Positions 10,666-22,424 of a stretch of 64,000 nt of DNA are shown here, piece by piece (the first letter of the stretch is position 1; every line of letters starts with the position of its first letter). A program made the translations under genes and the position numbers. Below the pieces are notes generated by a model. That model saw nothing but the letters and a program-made list of their open reading frames with translations, did no database searches and was not told the origin of the DNA. The stretch comes from Apoda limacodes (taxonomy: Eukaryota; Arthropoda; Insecta; Lepidoptera; Limacodidae), in contig OX291548.1 in the NCBI GenBank assembly GCA_946406115.1, positions 13,628,373 to 13,692,372 of the forward strand, given 5' to 3'.

Positions 10666-11430
10666 GAGAACAATATTCCTGCTACGTCTTTGTCTTATTA
10701 ACCATCCCTAAAATGTAAGTCATTTTATATTCTGTTAAGAAGACAGGATTCACTTCGCATATTAACGTAAGTGGCAATGTGCAGGACACATAGCTCGTAG
10801 AAACGATAGACGATGGTATAGTTAGATGATAATTCAAGACTAAAGATCGAAATCCAGAAAAGGCAGAATGGGACTGTGGTTTGACCACCTAATTAACTCT
10901 CATGGGAAAACAGAACGAGAACAATATTCCTGCTACGTCTTTGTTTCATTATTCGTCCCTAAAATGTAATTCATGTTATATTCTGTTAAGAAGACAGGAT
11001 TCACTTCTCATATTAACGTAAGTGGCAATGTGCAGGACACATAGCTCGTAGAAACGATTAACGATGGGATAGCTAGGTGATAATTCAAGACTAAAGACCG
11101 AAATCCAGAAAAGGCAGAATGGGACTGTGGGTTGACCACCTAGTTAAGGCGTCACGGAAAGACAGAACGAGAACAATATTCCTGTTACGTCTTTGTTTCA
11201 TTATTCGTCCCTAAGATGTAAGTCATGTTATATTTTGTTAAGACAGGATTGACTTCGCATAGCAACGTCCGTCTACGTAAATGGCAATGGGTAGTACACA
11301 TAGCTCGCAGAAATGATAAACAGTGGGATATAGTTTCTAGATTGGAGACTGCAGGTAACTGGCTGCTAGGCATCTAAAGAGCAAGCCTATGTCCAGCAGT
11401 ATACGTATATGGCTAATGATGGTAATGATG
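10666..11430 (+). repeat. Three tandem ~251-bp copies of a LINE C-terminal/3' end
   Basis: The word 'gagaacaatattcctg' starts at 10666, 10917 and 11169, giving periods of 251 and 252 bp. Each unit carries 'ggcaatgtgcaggacacata' followed by 'gctcgtagaaacgat'. This decodes roughly as WQCAGHIARRND, a signature of the C-terminal end of RTE/Dong-type LINE ORFs ('AGH.AR'). The third unit is diverged and ends in 'cctatgtccagcagtatac' and 'gatggtaatgatgatt', the usual lepidopteran RTE tail with a GATGAT-type repeat. Minus-strand open frames across the units are shadows. Confidence 0.7.
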
Positions 11431-11533
11431 ATTATTAGCATTATATTATACTTATTCAGCAGAGAAGACTGTAATTGAGATGAATGTAGTTGTGTAAGTC
11501 ATTAGTTTGTATCACAAAACATAATAAGGAAAA

Positions 11534-11685
11534 GAAGCACATTTTTTATATGTTAGCTAAGAAAAAGATTGTTTAGTTAATATTAAATAAATTAAGTATT
11601 TTTTTTTTGAAGCACATTTTTATATGTTAGCTAAGAAAAAGATTTTTTAGTTAATATTAAATAAATTAAGTAATTGTTTTTTTTT
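11534..11685 (+). repeat. 75-bp tandem duplication
   Basis: 'gaagcacattttt(t)atatg' through 'aataaattaagta' occurs at 11534 and again at 11609, almost identical. This is a recent local duplication of non-coding DNA. Confidence 0.85.
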
Positions 11686-11689
11686 TCAT

Positions 11690-12285
11690 TTCGGTTTTAT
11701 TTGTTGGAGTCTTCATTAAAATCAAAACTGTGGTCATGGTAGCGTATAAATAATAATAAAACTATATTTACAAAATTTATACTAATGGTGATCTTATCGC
11801 AATGGAGCGATCTCTGCTAGATAACCTTTGGCTGAAGAATTTAAATGAAATAAAAGTTTAAGGTGTGCTTAAAATAAACAGTAATAATATCATATGTTTT
11901 AAAATATTTAGAATAATAAATACAAATATGTATATAAATATAGGTATAGGTTAAAATGAGAAATTTCCAGTTTCCTAAATGTTTTTCGAGGACTGTGTTC
12001 GTTTTAAGTCCTAAAGTAATGCATTCCATTGTAAGTATCATATGTAATATCATAGATATATAATCATTCGTTATTATACGTTTGTGTAGAGCCACGGAGT
12101 AAAGGAGAACTAATGAAATTGAAGTACTCTTTTAAATACACAGGTGTTTCTAGTTTAAACGGGACATTATGAAGAAGAAATTAGACATTACTATTCCGGC
12201 AAAGACAAATTGGGAGCATCTTGGCCTTTCTACGGAATTCGAATATGTAATTATACTTTCACAGACTAAATTTTAATTTAATTCA
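11690..12285. other. AT-rich stretch, nothing recognised
   Basis: No coding region or repeat that I can support. Confidence 0.4.
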
Positions 12286-12289
12286 TAAA

Positions 12290-13015
12290 TTCATCAATAA
12301 ATAAGTTTATCAAGCTAGACTTGGTGCGATCAAGTTAAGCATCTGTACAGTCAAGAATAGGAAGAACTGACTGGGCAAGAGCAGTTTTAGTGGAGATAGG
12401 TAGCAAATTGCGTAGGACAGTCACGTTTTTTTTACTGAAATCTTTAATTTGTGGTCAGGATAGAGATTTATCGAAAAGAATACCCAAATTTTTTACAGTG
12501 TCTGTCTGTCTGTATGCAGCAAAAGCAGATTGAAAAAATAGTTGCTTGTTATGAGTCTATCACTTGTATTTTATTTGAATTGGCAGCAAGACCACGCGAC
12601 TCACTCCAGTCTACAATGCGAAAAGATCCCTATTTATGTCTGTAAATGCATTTCACAACACATCGATATAAGTTAGCATGTATATTTAAAGATCGTCTGC
12701 ATGGAGATGATAGAGAGAAGATATCTAAGATGTAATTTGAAAAATAAAATATCAAAGCGAAGTAGTGACAATACGCCACCTTGCGGAACGCCAGTAAAGG
12801 TATCACAATAGGCAGAGAACGAATGCTCTTTGCGTCGGCCATAATAACTTTTAACTAATCTATATCTGTTGGAGATATAATAAGAGAACGTAGTCAATGT
12901 AGCAAAATATCGAAGTTAACCGTATTAAACGCATTGCTAAAATCTAGCAATGTCAATACTAAGACTTGTTTTTTTTTCATGCCTAGACGAATATCGTGCA
13001 GTAGTCACCCTATGA
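12290..13015 (-). pseudogene. Jockey-type LINE reverse transcriptase fragment
   Basis: Conceptual reading on the minus strand gives, in order, DIRLGMKKKQ, then LLDFSNAFNTVNFDIL (RT motif A with the catalytic Asp), then YYISNRYRLV, then FTGVPQGGVLS (motif B region). The motif C region reads HADDL followed by a stop, so YADD has become HADD. Next come IVDWSESRGLAANSNK and NLGILFDKSLSW. This order is diagnostic of Jockey/I-type LINEs. Several stops and frameshifts interrupt it, and neither the endonuclease nor a 3' tail is present, so it is a dead internal fragment. Strand, family and inactivity are clear; exact ends are approximate. Confidence 0.75.
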
Positions 13016-13029
13016 CATTTTTCAGATCT

Positions 13030-13700
13030 AAGTCATGACGTGCGGTATCCATTGTAATGGAGCTATAAGGAACATTGGTTCTTGAGATATCGGGGGGAAA
13101 AAAAATACGCTGACATACATACACACACACACATCACTTTAAATAGATGACAAACGATTCCCCAGGTCTCAAAACGTAAAACGCAAATTTAGCAATTTCC
13201 TATTATCATAACTTCCCTCAAGATTAGTTAAAAATATACTGGGGAGGTGGAGGCGGGTCTTACATCACGGATTTGTTTTAAATGGATGTACTCTTAAGTC
13301 CTTCTTTAGATTATTACTATAATATATTTTATTCCTGGTTAGTTACTAAATAAAGGCTAAGGGAACAAAAACTTAGTAGGTAATCTAATGGTCGATAGAC
13401 TTCGCGGAGGATAAAACTATTCAGAACTAAGAAACCTACACCAGATTAATTAATTCGTGGTACGAGATTTAGAAGTTGTTAGAACTGTTCTCAATGACTT
13501 TAACTTGTAGAGCTATTAAACTGTCTAGAATAGAGAACACAGGAACAGTTTAATGGTGTAGGTATTTAGTTGGCTTTTAATACAATAGGTACTTCAGTTC
13601 CATTTCTAGCGTCTATAATTGCTTATTTAGCGCAGTGGCTACCTAACAGCGCCGGCTCCGCTAAAAGATATTCTTTATGTCCTCTTAGTACAAAACATAT
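13030..13700. other. No gene; short CA microsatellite
   Basis: A 'cacacacacac' run lies near 13120. Otherwise AT-rich DNA with no supported feature. Confidence 0.4.
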
Positions 13701-13704
13701 TTCA

Positions 13705-14322
13705 AAAAAAAAGCGGCAAAGTGCGAGTTGGACTCACGCACCGGGGATTCCGTAGCTTCCACCATTTATGTATTCTACAAACGCAAACAAAAATATTTTT
13801 ATATTTGAGTTGATTGAATGAAAAAAAATCGTAAAATTGCGGTTTACGATTTATGACGTATTAAAAAAACCACTTACTAGATCTCGTTCAAAGTTTGCAT
13901 GGTAATGTACATCATATATTTTTTTAGCTTTATCTTTCTCTTATTTTAGAAGTTACAGGGGGGGGGGCTGCACATTTCACCACTTTGGAAGTGTCTCTCG
14001 CGCAAACTATTCAGTATAGAGAAAAATGATATTAGAAAACTCAATATCATTTTTGAAGACCTATCCACACGTATGGGTTTGATCAAAAAAAATTTTTGAG
14101 TTTTAGTTCTAAGTTTGAGGATCCCCAAAAATTTATTGTTTTCTTTTCTATTTTTGTGTGAAAATCTTAATCCGCTCACAGAATACATCTAATTACCAAG
14201 TTTTAACAGTATAGTTCTTATAGTTTCGGAAAAAAGGGGCTTTGACATACGGACGGACAGACAGACAGACATGACGAATCTATAAGGGTTCCGTTTTTTG
14301 CCATTTGGCTACGGAACCCAAA
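13705..14322 (-). repeat. Long copy of the 'agggttccgta' element (family D)
   Basis: On the minus strand it starts near 14322 with 'gggttccgtagccaaatggc', then 'gtctgtctgtctgtccgtcc' and 'cgcgagagacacttccaaag'. It ends near 13705 with 'gagtccaactcgcactttgc'. The same order and similar length occur at 51337-51833 on the plus strand, so this is one mobile family of about 500-620 bp. No protein is encoded. A poly-G run of nine lies inside. Confidence 0.75.
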
Positions 14323-14324
14323 AA

Positions 14325-15890
14325 ATTTTTAGAAACCAATTATTTATACAGACTTTCACAAAAATATATTAGTTATGATTATTTATTAATTTCAAATCAT
14401 AGTCAGATAGGTTAGTAAAGATATAAGAAAATAATTTAATAAAAGAATGGGTTCGCGTATCGAATACCGTATATCTTTTCAGATTTTTTGTCGCCATTGG
14501 CTAATGCTAAAATTAAATCAAAATTTAATCTCGAACACTGCAGTCGAGAGCAATTCTGACAGCTTCGTGTCAGATAGAATTTCGGTGCTAAATTGCCAGA
14601 ATAGAATAGATCCAATTTAAGTGGCGTTCAAGTTAATTAATCTATCTGATATTGCAAAGCTTATGTTTGATAAATGATGATATTTCATGTGGTTCTTCAG
14701 AACTACTCACTTAAATACTTACTGTTTTTGCAACCATACTAGATATTCATTAGTGTAGATATTCATTAAAAGACTGAAGACCAAAAGGTTATAAAAAAGT
14801 TTTTTTTCATAATTTTTTTGATAAATATGTTATCTGTCATTTTATTTCCGCCAACTGTTCAAAATAACTAATCAAAGTAACCACACCTATAATTTTCCCA
14901 GAGAAACATAACGATAACGGGCAATAAAAAAAATAGGCTATAGTGCGTGAGTGTGAGGCCAACTTGCACTTGGCTGATTTTTATATTTTACCTGGCTCAT
15001 GTACGTATTGTACAGTGCAAAAAAATTTTTTAACCAGGTGTATGGTCGCTAGTATCGTGTAGTTCACGTCATTTTAATATGGCGACTGTAGTATAAGTTT
15101 TTGACCACTGGGTCTCTAACTTTGATGATGTGCATGATGCAGGCAGTTAGAAAATATTTTCAATAAACACATTTAGTACCTACCTGAAAAGTTTTTAATA
15201 ATCACAATTGATTTTCTTACATGTTTATTCGATAAAATCATAAATGCATATGTAAGTATATCATCGCAGCTTTTATACCCATAAGGGTTGCCAGTCCCAT
15301 CACCAACTAAAAAAGAGTCGATGATGTTCCAACGGCTGCACAGATTTTCTGGAATCACAGCTAAGAACACACAAATTTCACCCTTAAAACAAAAAAAAAA
15401 ACTCAATAAAAATTAGGCCATCCGCCTGGGTAATGTCACATATTATATCACATTAAACTTAAGACACCCCTCAGTTGGCGACCAGGGTTCAAAATAGTTT
15501 TCATTGGCTAAAAAAAGTAAGTAAGACTCTACAGTGGAGACGCAGTCAGGAAAACAACCATGCACCGACCATGTGGACAGACGACCTACTTGTTACTGCG
15601 GTGCTGTTAATAATTATTCATCCAATGTAGTTCGCAGTCTCAGAGTAACAGTTGTATGTATCTTAAGAGGCCTACCTACCTTAATTTCTTTTCTTTTTTG
15701 GCATAGGTTTTCCGGATTGGCTGAGCAGTTCCTATAATCTTATTCCTATAATAATCCTGAATCCTTTTTACAGTTTTTATCAAAGAAATCTTGAAAGTTG
15801 TTGGTGCTATTAGTTTACAACTTTACGTGATAGTGCTTTACACCCTGAGAAAAAGCATTCTTTGATAACAATGATGTATAATAAACTATT
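14325..15890. other. No gene supported
   Basis: Mostly unique-looking AT-rich DNA. A segment at 15040-15118 ('tggtcgctagtatcgtgtag' ... 'gaccactggg') resembles 37467-37552 and may be a small dispersed repeat. A minus-strand open frame of 77 residues at 15173-15406 contains no motif I recognise. Confidence 0.4.
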
Positions 15891-15896
15891 AAAATA

Positions 15897-16207
15897 CTAG
15901 ACTTTGCTAGCGACTCCGCCCGCCCTAAATTCGGTTATCAGCTTGGAACTCTTAAATTAACTTCAATTAATTAATAATACCAATGAATTGCTATAACATG
16001 CTATAGGTGCAGCAATAGTTCGTTTAACTCTGTTATAGTTATTCCCGCAGGAACTTTTGAATTTTCAGGGATACAAAGTAGCCTATATGCTATTCCAGGA
16101 CCTAACCTTTATGTATGCCAAGTTTTATCCCGATCCGTCCAGAGGTTGAGTAACAAACATCCATCCAGACATACAAACTTTCACATTTATAATATTAGTA
16201 GGATTAT
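15897..16207 (+). repeat. Near-complete family C repeat
   Basis: Runs from 'actagactttgctagcgact' through 'ttatagttattcccgcagga' and 'ccgatccgtccagaggttga' to the terminal 'cacatttataatattagtag'. This is the fullest copy of the family here and shows its usual 3' end. Confidence 0.75.
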
Positions 16208-16209
16208 TT

Positions 16210-17262
16210 AAAATGTATTTCAATGAAAATCTCTGTGAGTTGAGATGTACCTGCCAAACTCACGCACGCTTAGTTAAATATCTCGTCATCCTTGTTTTTA
16301 CACAAGTTTTTGTCACGTATTTCTGCCTCTTAAAAATAGTTACCAATGAGTAATCAAGTATGAATTTGCTCCCATATTTGTCACTAAACAAAAAAGAACA
16401 CGTAGGATAATTGAAGTCAGCCAGAATAATGGTTGAATGTTGATTAATAAAATTCTAAGAAAAATAATTCAACGCGACTTAACTTTCTGCTTAACCAATT
16501 AATAAAATTTTTTTTTTTTGAAACGAAATATTTCTTAAATTCTTAACAATATTAATTTTGATGACAGAAAAGTTTCACAAACGTAAACTAACATCAATCA
16601 TTTAATAAACAATTTTATGAAATTTCTAACCATGGCGTAGATTTGCATTGTTTTTACGTTGACGTTTAGTCTACAGTAAGCTAACGAAAGTATTGTTACT
16701 TTTTTGGCAAACATTAGTTAACAAAACAATAGACTTATTTTATTATTTTAATTACTGACACTTTTTATTAAAAGTAATTTTTTTCCCTGATTAGCGTGTT
16801 CAAAACACACCTCGTTTTCAAAATAGGTAATGTCCAAAAATATGTATTTTAAAAAAAAGTTTTGTCCAGCAATGTAATAATTTATTCAATGCCTGAAATA
16901 TCCTTTAATGAAATTGTTATCTTCATGAGAAAGCTAGATTACTCACTTAATTTGCGAAAAAGGTCGGCTCGCCTACCCAGTTTACTGCCATATATCATCG
17001 TCGATAATTGCCTTATTACAACTCCTAATTGCTCATTAAAGTTTTTCTTCTCTCTTTCTCTGTTGTAAATTTAAAATTGATAAAAAAAAACTATAAGCTT
17101 TCTTAATTTTTTTGAGTATCAAGTAATCATTTATAAAGATTTAATTTGTAAAATTCTTCTTTTGTGATACCTTCATTTCGGTGGTTTGCGGTCACAAGTA
17201 GAAAAGTTTGTGATTTTGAGAAATTTAGTCTATTTTAATTAGAATAAAAACGACATAGGTAT
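16210..17262. other. AT-rich stretch, nothing recognised
   Basis: Contains only short open frames without motifs and long A/T runs. Confidence 0.45.
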
Positions 17263-17267
17263 AAATC

Positions 17268-17382
17268 GCGGAACGTAAGTTGAACCTGCGCAGTAACACA
17301 TTTTTGGTTTGTTAGTACATTTGTCCGTACTGTACCTGCGCAGATGACCGCCATTTTGGTTCAACTTACGTGCCCCGAACTA
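17268..17382. repeat. Short inverted repeat (MITE-like)
   Basis: 'acgtaagttgaacctgcgcag' at the left is answered by 'ggttcaacttacgt' at the right. 'cctgcgcag' also recurs in the right half. The whole is about 110 bp and could fold into a stem. Class unknown. Confidence 0.55.
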
Positions 17383-17939
17383 TACATTGGTGTAAAAAGG
17401 ATATACGTTTTTTTCTATTAATGGGAATTCAATAATTCATTTTCGTTCCGAAATGGTGTGGATTGGTACAACGGGATGTAAATTACACAATAACTTGGTC
17501 GATTTATGGCATGTAATTAGCAATATTTCGTTTTTTATAGCAAATAAATATCTCTAACTTAACCAAATTGAAGCTAATAGAAATAAGTTATAGTGAAACC
17601 TAAAATTGAATATGAAAGGATCTTTGTGTAAGTACCATTTCAAAACGACTTTAATATTAGCGATAACAAAGCGAGCAGAGAAAATAGCGTTCGTTAGCGG
17701 ACAATAGCGTCAGACACAGCCTCCTCTGTCGCTGCAAAGTGCAACTGCAAAGTTCAGAAAAGGAAATCATTTTACCACAATCTCATTTTACTCCATTCTT
17801 CGTTCTACTCTTACTCGTAACTAGGTACAATTTGTTTCTATTTTTACATTTACTTTACAATCAAAATACTTATACTTATTTAAGAATTATACATAGGTAT
17901 AGGTATACATAGGTAGGTCGATCAAGGGCGAGACGAGTC

Positions 17940-18055
17940 GTGCAACGTCGGCTCCATACCACCATATAAACAAAAACAACAAGAAGTGTGCCGCTAAGCG
18001 GTCACCCATCCAATGACTTACTACGCCCGACGTTGCGTAACTTCAGATATCGTTT
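17940..18055 (-). repeat. 5S rRNA-derived segment inside an inverted repeat
   Basis: The minus strand from about 18051 to 17996 reads 'gaagttacgcaacgtcgggc', then 'attggatgggtgaccgctt'. This matches the internal-promoter half of animal 5S rRNA (gaagttaagcaacgtcgggc ... cttggatgggtgaccgc) with few changes. The opposite strand at 17948-17965 reads 'gtcggctccataccacc', which resembles the 5' end of 5S rRNA. The halves therefore seem to face each other, and 'gcaacgtcgg' and 'ccgacgttgc' form terminal arms. It is not a functional 5S gene. A 5S-derived SINE or rearranged pseudogene is likely. Confidence 0.6.
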
Positions 18056-18244
18056 CCAATAAACGAATGAGTAACTATTTCTCTTAATAATGTGAATAAT
18101 TTTAACAAGATGTCTCATATCATAATTTAAAATGGTATAATGGTGCGAACATGTCTCAAACTTGGCGGGTTTTAATTATTTGTTGTCATACTTTATAATT
18201 ACTGCAAGTTGTAAGCTTGTTCTTATGTATTACTGTTCTTATAC

Positions 18245-18477
18245 GATAGAGCAAAAACAACGAAAACGTGTTTCGTGTATGGGGACCCCTAAAATTTTTT
18301 ACTTTTTGAACTTTTTATTATTCGTTTCATAATCCCCCATCGTAACATATAGGAAGTCTGTGAAAATTTCAGACTTCAATCTACTTTGGTCTTAAAGGTA
18401 GAGGACGGACAGGCAGACAGCATAGGCTTAGTTATAGGGCTCCTTTGGCAGCCTTTGAGTACGAAACCCTAAAAATT
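18245..18477 (-). repeat. 'agggttccgta' element fragment (family D)
   Basis: On the minus strand: 'agggtttcgtactcaaaggc', 'ctgtctgcctgtccgtcc' and 'ttttaggggtccccatacac', in the same order as at 28564-28780. Non-coding. Confidence 0.65.
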
Positions 18478-18689
18478 AAGTTAAGATTGGGCTAGCACCT
18501 ATAATTTTCATTAAATCCTAAGAACGTTTCCGATTTGAATACGTATTATATCACATAAGTAACATAAAAAATTACATAAAGTAGTATATATGATAAAATT
18601 TGTCCTTAATTTTGAAAGATATTTTTATCACAGGAAAATGAACTCTCTGAGAAAGAAAACTCTATTTGAAATCAACATCGTCGATTTTA

Positions 18690-18951
18690 TCGACCCGCGG
18701 CGCTACGCAGCTTGCTTCATTCAAACGAATACTCTTCTTATTTATGACATTTTGAAGACTTTCAGAAAAAGAGGTCACGCACGCCGTTTTGTTGGTCGCG
18801 TTACGCGTAAGCCTGGTCGCGCTACTTTTACGTCTGTAAGGGCAGTTCGGCTTACGCTGGCCGTTTAAACGGCCTGAACGCAGATAAAACCTAAAGGTAA
18901 CCCCAACGCGCTCGCCCAACATATACTGGGCCAATCTGCGTATATTTGCCG
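18690..18951 (+). repeat. Partial family A repeat followed by a GC-rich block with a 16-bp palindrome
   Basis: 'ccgcggcgctacgcagcttg' to 'cattttgaag' (about 18695-18765) resembles the start of family A at 25735. It is followed by a GC-rich block with the perfect palindrome 'ggccgtttaaacggcc' at 18859-18874. The 92- and 90-residue frames overlapping here on opposite strands have no motif. Confidence 0.45.
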
Positions 18952-18959
18952 TTTACGAC

Positions 18960-19290
18960 TAGGGTTGCTATCTCTGAAATCTAGCAACTAGGACAAGACG
19001 CGTAAAACCCCGGATTTTGGAGCTTAGAACCCAGTCAACAGTTTCTTTTTAAAAGTTACTTAGAAAAATCAAAAAATAAACTAATTTTAGTCTTCTTAAG
19101 AAACAAAGCGTTAAAATAAACTGTTTGCAGTCTTACATTTATCTGTTATCAAAACAAAAGGTTCTTAAACCTGTAAGACTGCAAACAGTTTATTATAACT
19201 TTTAAACCCGGACTTTGAATTAAACCCCGTCCGGAAGCTCCCCGGACGCCCTCTAAACTAGGATAAATCCGGGGAAACCCGGAAACCCTA
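18960..19290. mobile_element. hAT-type MITE with 8-bp target duplication and central 23-bp hairpin
   Basis: The ends read TAGGGTTGC at the left and, on the opposite strand, TAGGGTTTCC at the right. The flanks are tttacgac (18952-18959) and tttgcgac (19291-19298), a match at 7 of 8 positions, which is the target-duplication size of hAT transposons. It is 331 bp long with no coding capacity. The centre holds perfect 23-bp arms (19115-19137 and 19172-19194) with a 34-nt loop. Confidence 0.65.
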
Positions 19291-19299
19291 TTTGCGACC

Positions 19300-20055
19300 A
19301 CCACTCACCGTCGATCCGTCGAGTGTCGGTTGTTGGTGCAAGAGTCAAAGGGAATTTGCCGTATGCCACAAACAGCGATCACACGTTGGCCGAGCGTTTA
19401 GTACTCTGGCCGCCGCCCACAGAGTACATATACCCATAAAGGGTATAAAGATGCAACAAGAGCGACACTGGCGCTCCATAATCAGTTCATTCAAACATCG
19501 ATGATTCAAACTAATCAAACGTCGGGACTCCAAATATACCGTTTCATCATAAAATGATATTTAGTTCTTACTTCTGACTAAAGTTGAACGATGTAATTGT
19601 TATAAATTCGACTTTAGGCAGAAACAGAACTAAACTTTTAATCTTGTCATGAAAAGGAAAAGGAAACTTCAGATTACAACACGTTTTCTAATATTTCTGT
19701 TTAATTAAGATCCTGTTAGATACATATTATACGTTTTTATAAAGCGTGTCACGATCTAACAACTATAAAACACTTTGGAATAATAATTTACAATGTAAGT
19801 CACTTTCTCTAGAATTTCACTCAGCATTCTCATTACATCTCACATGCCAAAGAAAAATGTTTAATGAAAACTGTACATAAGTTCCACGGAAAACATAATC
19901 GAATTTCGAAACAATTATATCACAGAATTTAAGAAAAGAAGATAAAATGGTACATATTTGTTTTGTTTACTTTTCTACAATGTTTTTTGATTATTGCCAG
20001 AGTAAAAAACAATATCAGTTTAAATCGATGATTAAAACAGTTAGATTTTTTTTTT
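19300..20055. other. No feature recognised
   Basis: AT-rich apart from 19300-19450. No motif is present in the short opposing frames near 19292-19533. Confidence 0.4.
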
Positions 20056-20705
20056 AATTTGTACTTTCTAAGTCTCAAACAATATAAGAAGCAAAATACC
20101 AGCTCAATTACAATCCCGGATATAATTGGTAATCACCCTCAACTACGCAGATCTGTCCTTAAAGCAGTGGAGAATAAACTATCTGATAGGAATATCAAAG
20201 GAGCGGCAAAACTACTTTTTTCTGATATCTCTTTAGCTACTCACTCAACAGAGACTGTTTTTTCTTTACGAGAAAAGCATCCAACAAATTCCAACATAAT
20301 CCCTTTTCCTATACCTCCGTCAACGACACAACATTTAATTATAACAGAATCTGATACTTTAGTTGCAATAAATTCTTTTCCTAGTGGGTCTGCCGGTGGT
20401 TTGGATGGAATATCACCTCAACATTTGAAAGATCTTACCAATCCTTTAGTTAGCGATTCTGGGAAATGTTTACAGCCTTAATGAATTTGACGTTGTCTGG
20501 AAAGGTTGTAGATAAAATAGTTCCAATTTTATACGGCGCTGACTTAATAGCTTTGAAGAAGAAAGATGGTGGTATTCGATCTATAGCCGTCGGTAGTACT
20601 ATAAGAAGGTTAGCTTCTAAAGTTTGTTGTAATGATTTACGTGACAAGTTAGCTATCCATTTTCAAATTCAATATAATTTATTCAGTTTAGGCTACAATA
20701 ATTGA

Positions 20706-20805
20706 GCACTTATGAATGTCACTACGCCATCGGCTCGTAAGTCTTATAGGGCGGGAGACCTTGTACTGAGAAGAACCGGCAAGAAACTAAGCAAGGGCAA
20801 CAATT
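20706..20805 (-). mobile_element. ~100-bp insertion of a LINE 3'UTR fragment
   Basis: It separates 'YNLFSL' from 'QLGFGVKGG' in copy B. On the minus strand it contains 'gtttcttgccggttcttctc', matching the 3'UTR of the LINE at 35383-36090 (near 35930). The host open frame resumes right after it. Confidence 0.55.
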
Positions 20806-21591
20806 AGGTTTTGGCGTTAAAGGTGGCTGCGAAGGTGCATTACATGCAGCTCGTACTATTCTCTACAACTGTGATTATGATGTTTTTTTTTAAAATTGAT
20901 GTTAAAAAAGCTTTTAACTCGGTAGACAGGGGTGTTTTACTCACTGAAATTTTAAAAGAAACTCCAGATTTTTTTAAATATATGTGGCAATGCTATGGTA
21001 CACCCGCTAAACTACTCTTTGGAAAAGACGAAATTTCATCTAATGTAGGTTGCCAATAGGGAGATCCTCTTGGGCTTGCAATTTTTATTTTGACTATAAA
21101 CCCTTTATATCTGCTCTCATTTCAAATTTCAATGTCTGGTACCTCGATAATGGAATTATTGGGGAACTGTATCATCGGTTTTGGAAGACCTTAATAACGT
21201 AATAAAATATTTCTGTCGCCTTAGGCCTAAAGGCTTATCATTAAATTTTAGTATAATAAAAAATGGTATAACAATAAAAAATGAAATTTTGCAAAAATTT
21301 TGTACAGTGGCACCTAATATATCTTTGATCAATAGATCAAATCTTAAGCTTCTCGGTGCTCCAATATTCGATGACACAGTTTCTTCAATAGTAAGTTTTA
21401 AATTAAATCTTTTTAATAAATTTTCTTATCGCCTTTTGGAAATCAAACCACATTTATGTATCTTCTTAGATGTAGTTCTATTTGGAAATTTTCTTCTTTA
21501 ACAGTTTCAATTGATATTTTACTTAAGAACACACTTACCAAAATATTAAATTTACAGTTTGATAATAGCTCGTGGGCTCAAGCGACTTTCC

Positions 21592-22424
21592 CTTGTGAAG
21601 ACTCAATTGCCCAGGGGAAGATAAATGAAAAGATACGTGTACTTCGTAAATACAATTTAATTATAGTTCCCTATACGATCGCACTTTACAAAAATTAATT
21701 AATTTCAATCCCTATTATGCCATACACAATTTTACTTCTTCGTTTCGGAAATTATTCATTTTGCCGTCTTTTCTTATTTTGACAACCGTATTACAATTTT
21801 TACCCCAGTCGACTCTATTATCGCCAAAGTTGGCAAATCTTGGTACGACGTGATTAATCCAATGGTTTACGACAATCTATGTCAACTCCATATATTTCCC
21901 GAATTTTCAAGATACAGAAAAGGAAATTTGATAAAGGCAAAAAGGCCCAATACACAAAAAATTAAGGTCTTCGTAGACCCTACTAATAAAACAGAATTAT
22001 GGTACCTTCTGTGTGATTTATGGGGTAACTCACAAACCGTCGTCAGATGATCCAGGAAATCAAACCTCCTTATGTGCTTTCCTTTTGATCGAATCTATTC
22101 CCAAGCACAGGTTCTTATATATGGTCCACGCCGATAAGATTGCACCAGGTAAAATAATAAATTATCTGTATATATTTAAAATTTCATATTTCTATTTTTT
22201 ATATCTTACTTTGAGAAAATCTCAACCAGACTGACTTTGAATATTTTTCGATCTGTCATCTTTTTAAAAATCAGATTTAAAAGTCTGTTGATGTAAATAA
22301 GTATGGCATTCCATGCCTGTATGGATATAGAATTTTACTTTGATTTTGACATAACACGCAAAAGGGTAATTTAAAGCTAATTACACACTACATATACAAA
22401 ATAAAATACTTCACTCGCTACACC
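21592..22424 (+). mobile_element. ~830-bp insertion nested in copy B
   Basis: Copy A reads continuously SAWSQATLP...GIGIRKISS. In copy B the same join is split between 'SSWAQATFP' (ending about 21592) and 'RDGGIGIRTVSS' (from about 22428). The insert carries a 66-residue frame (21850-22050: INPMVYDNLCQLHIFPEF and on) that I do not recognise. It ends with an AT-rich part and 'ttttactttgattttgac', like a LINE tail. It is probably a foreign retroelement piece; target duplications were not resolved. Confidence 0.5.

Noticed and set aside
10666..11430. CRISPR-like array from three regular repeats
   Set aside because: The whole 251-bp unit repeats, with no short repeat/unique spacer alternation, and it decodes as a LINE C-terminus.
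15173..15406. 77-residue minus-strand frame as a possible host exon
   Set aside because: No recognisable domain, no convincing splice sites and only average length for an open frame in AT-rich DNA.
19115..19194. Authentic microRNA gene
   Set aside because: The perfect 23-bp arms lie inside a MITE with target duplications, so the hairpin is explained by the transposon unless small-RNA data show otherwise.
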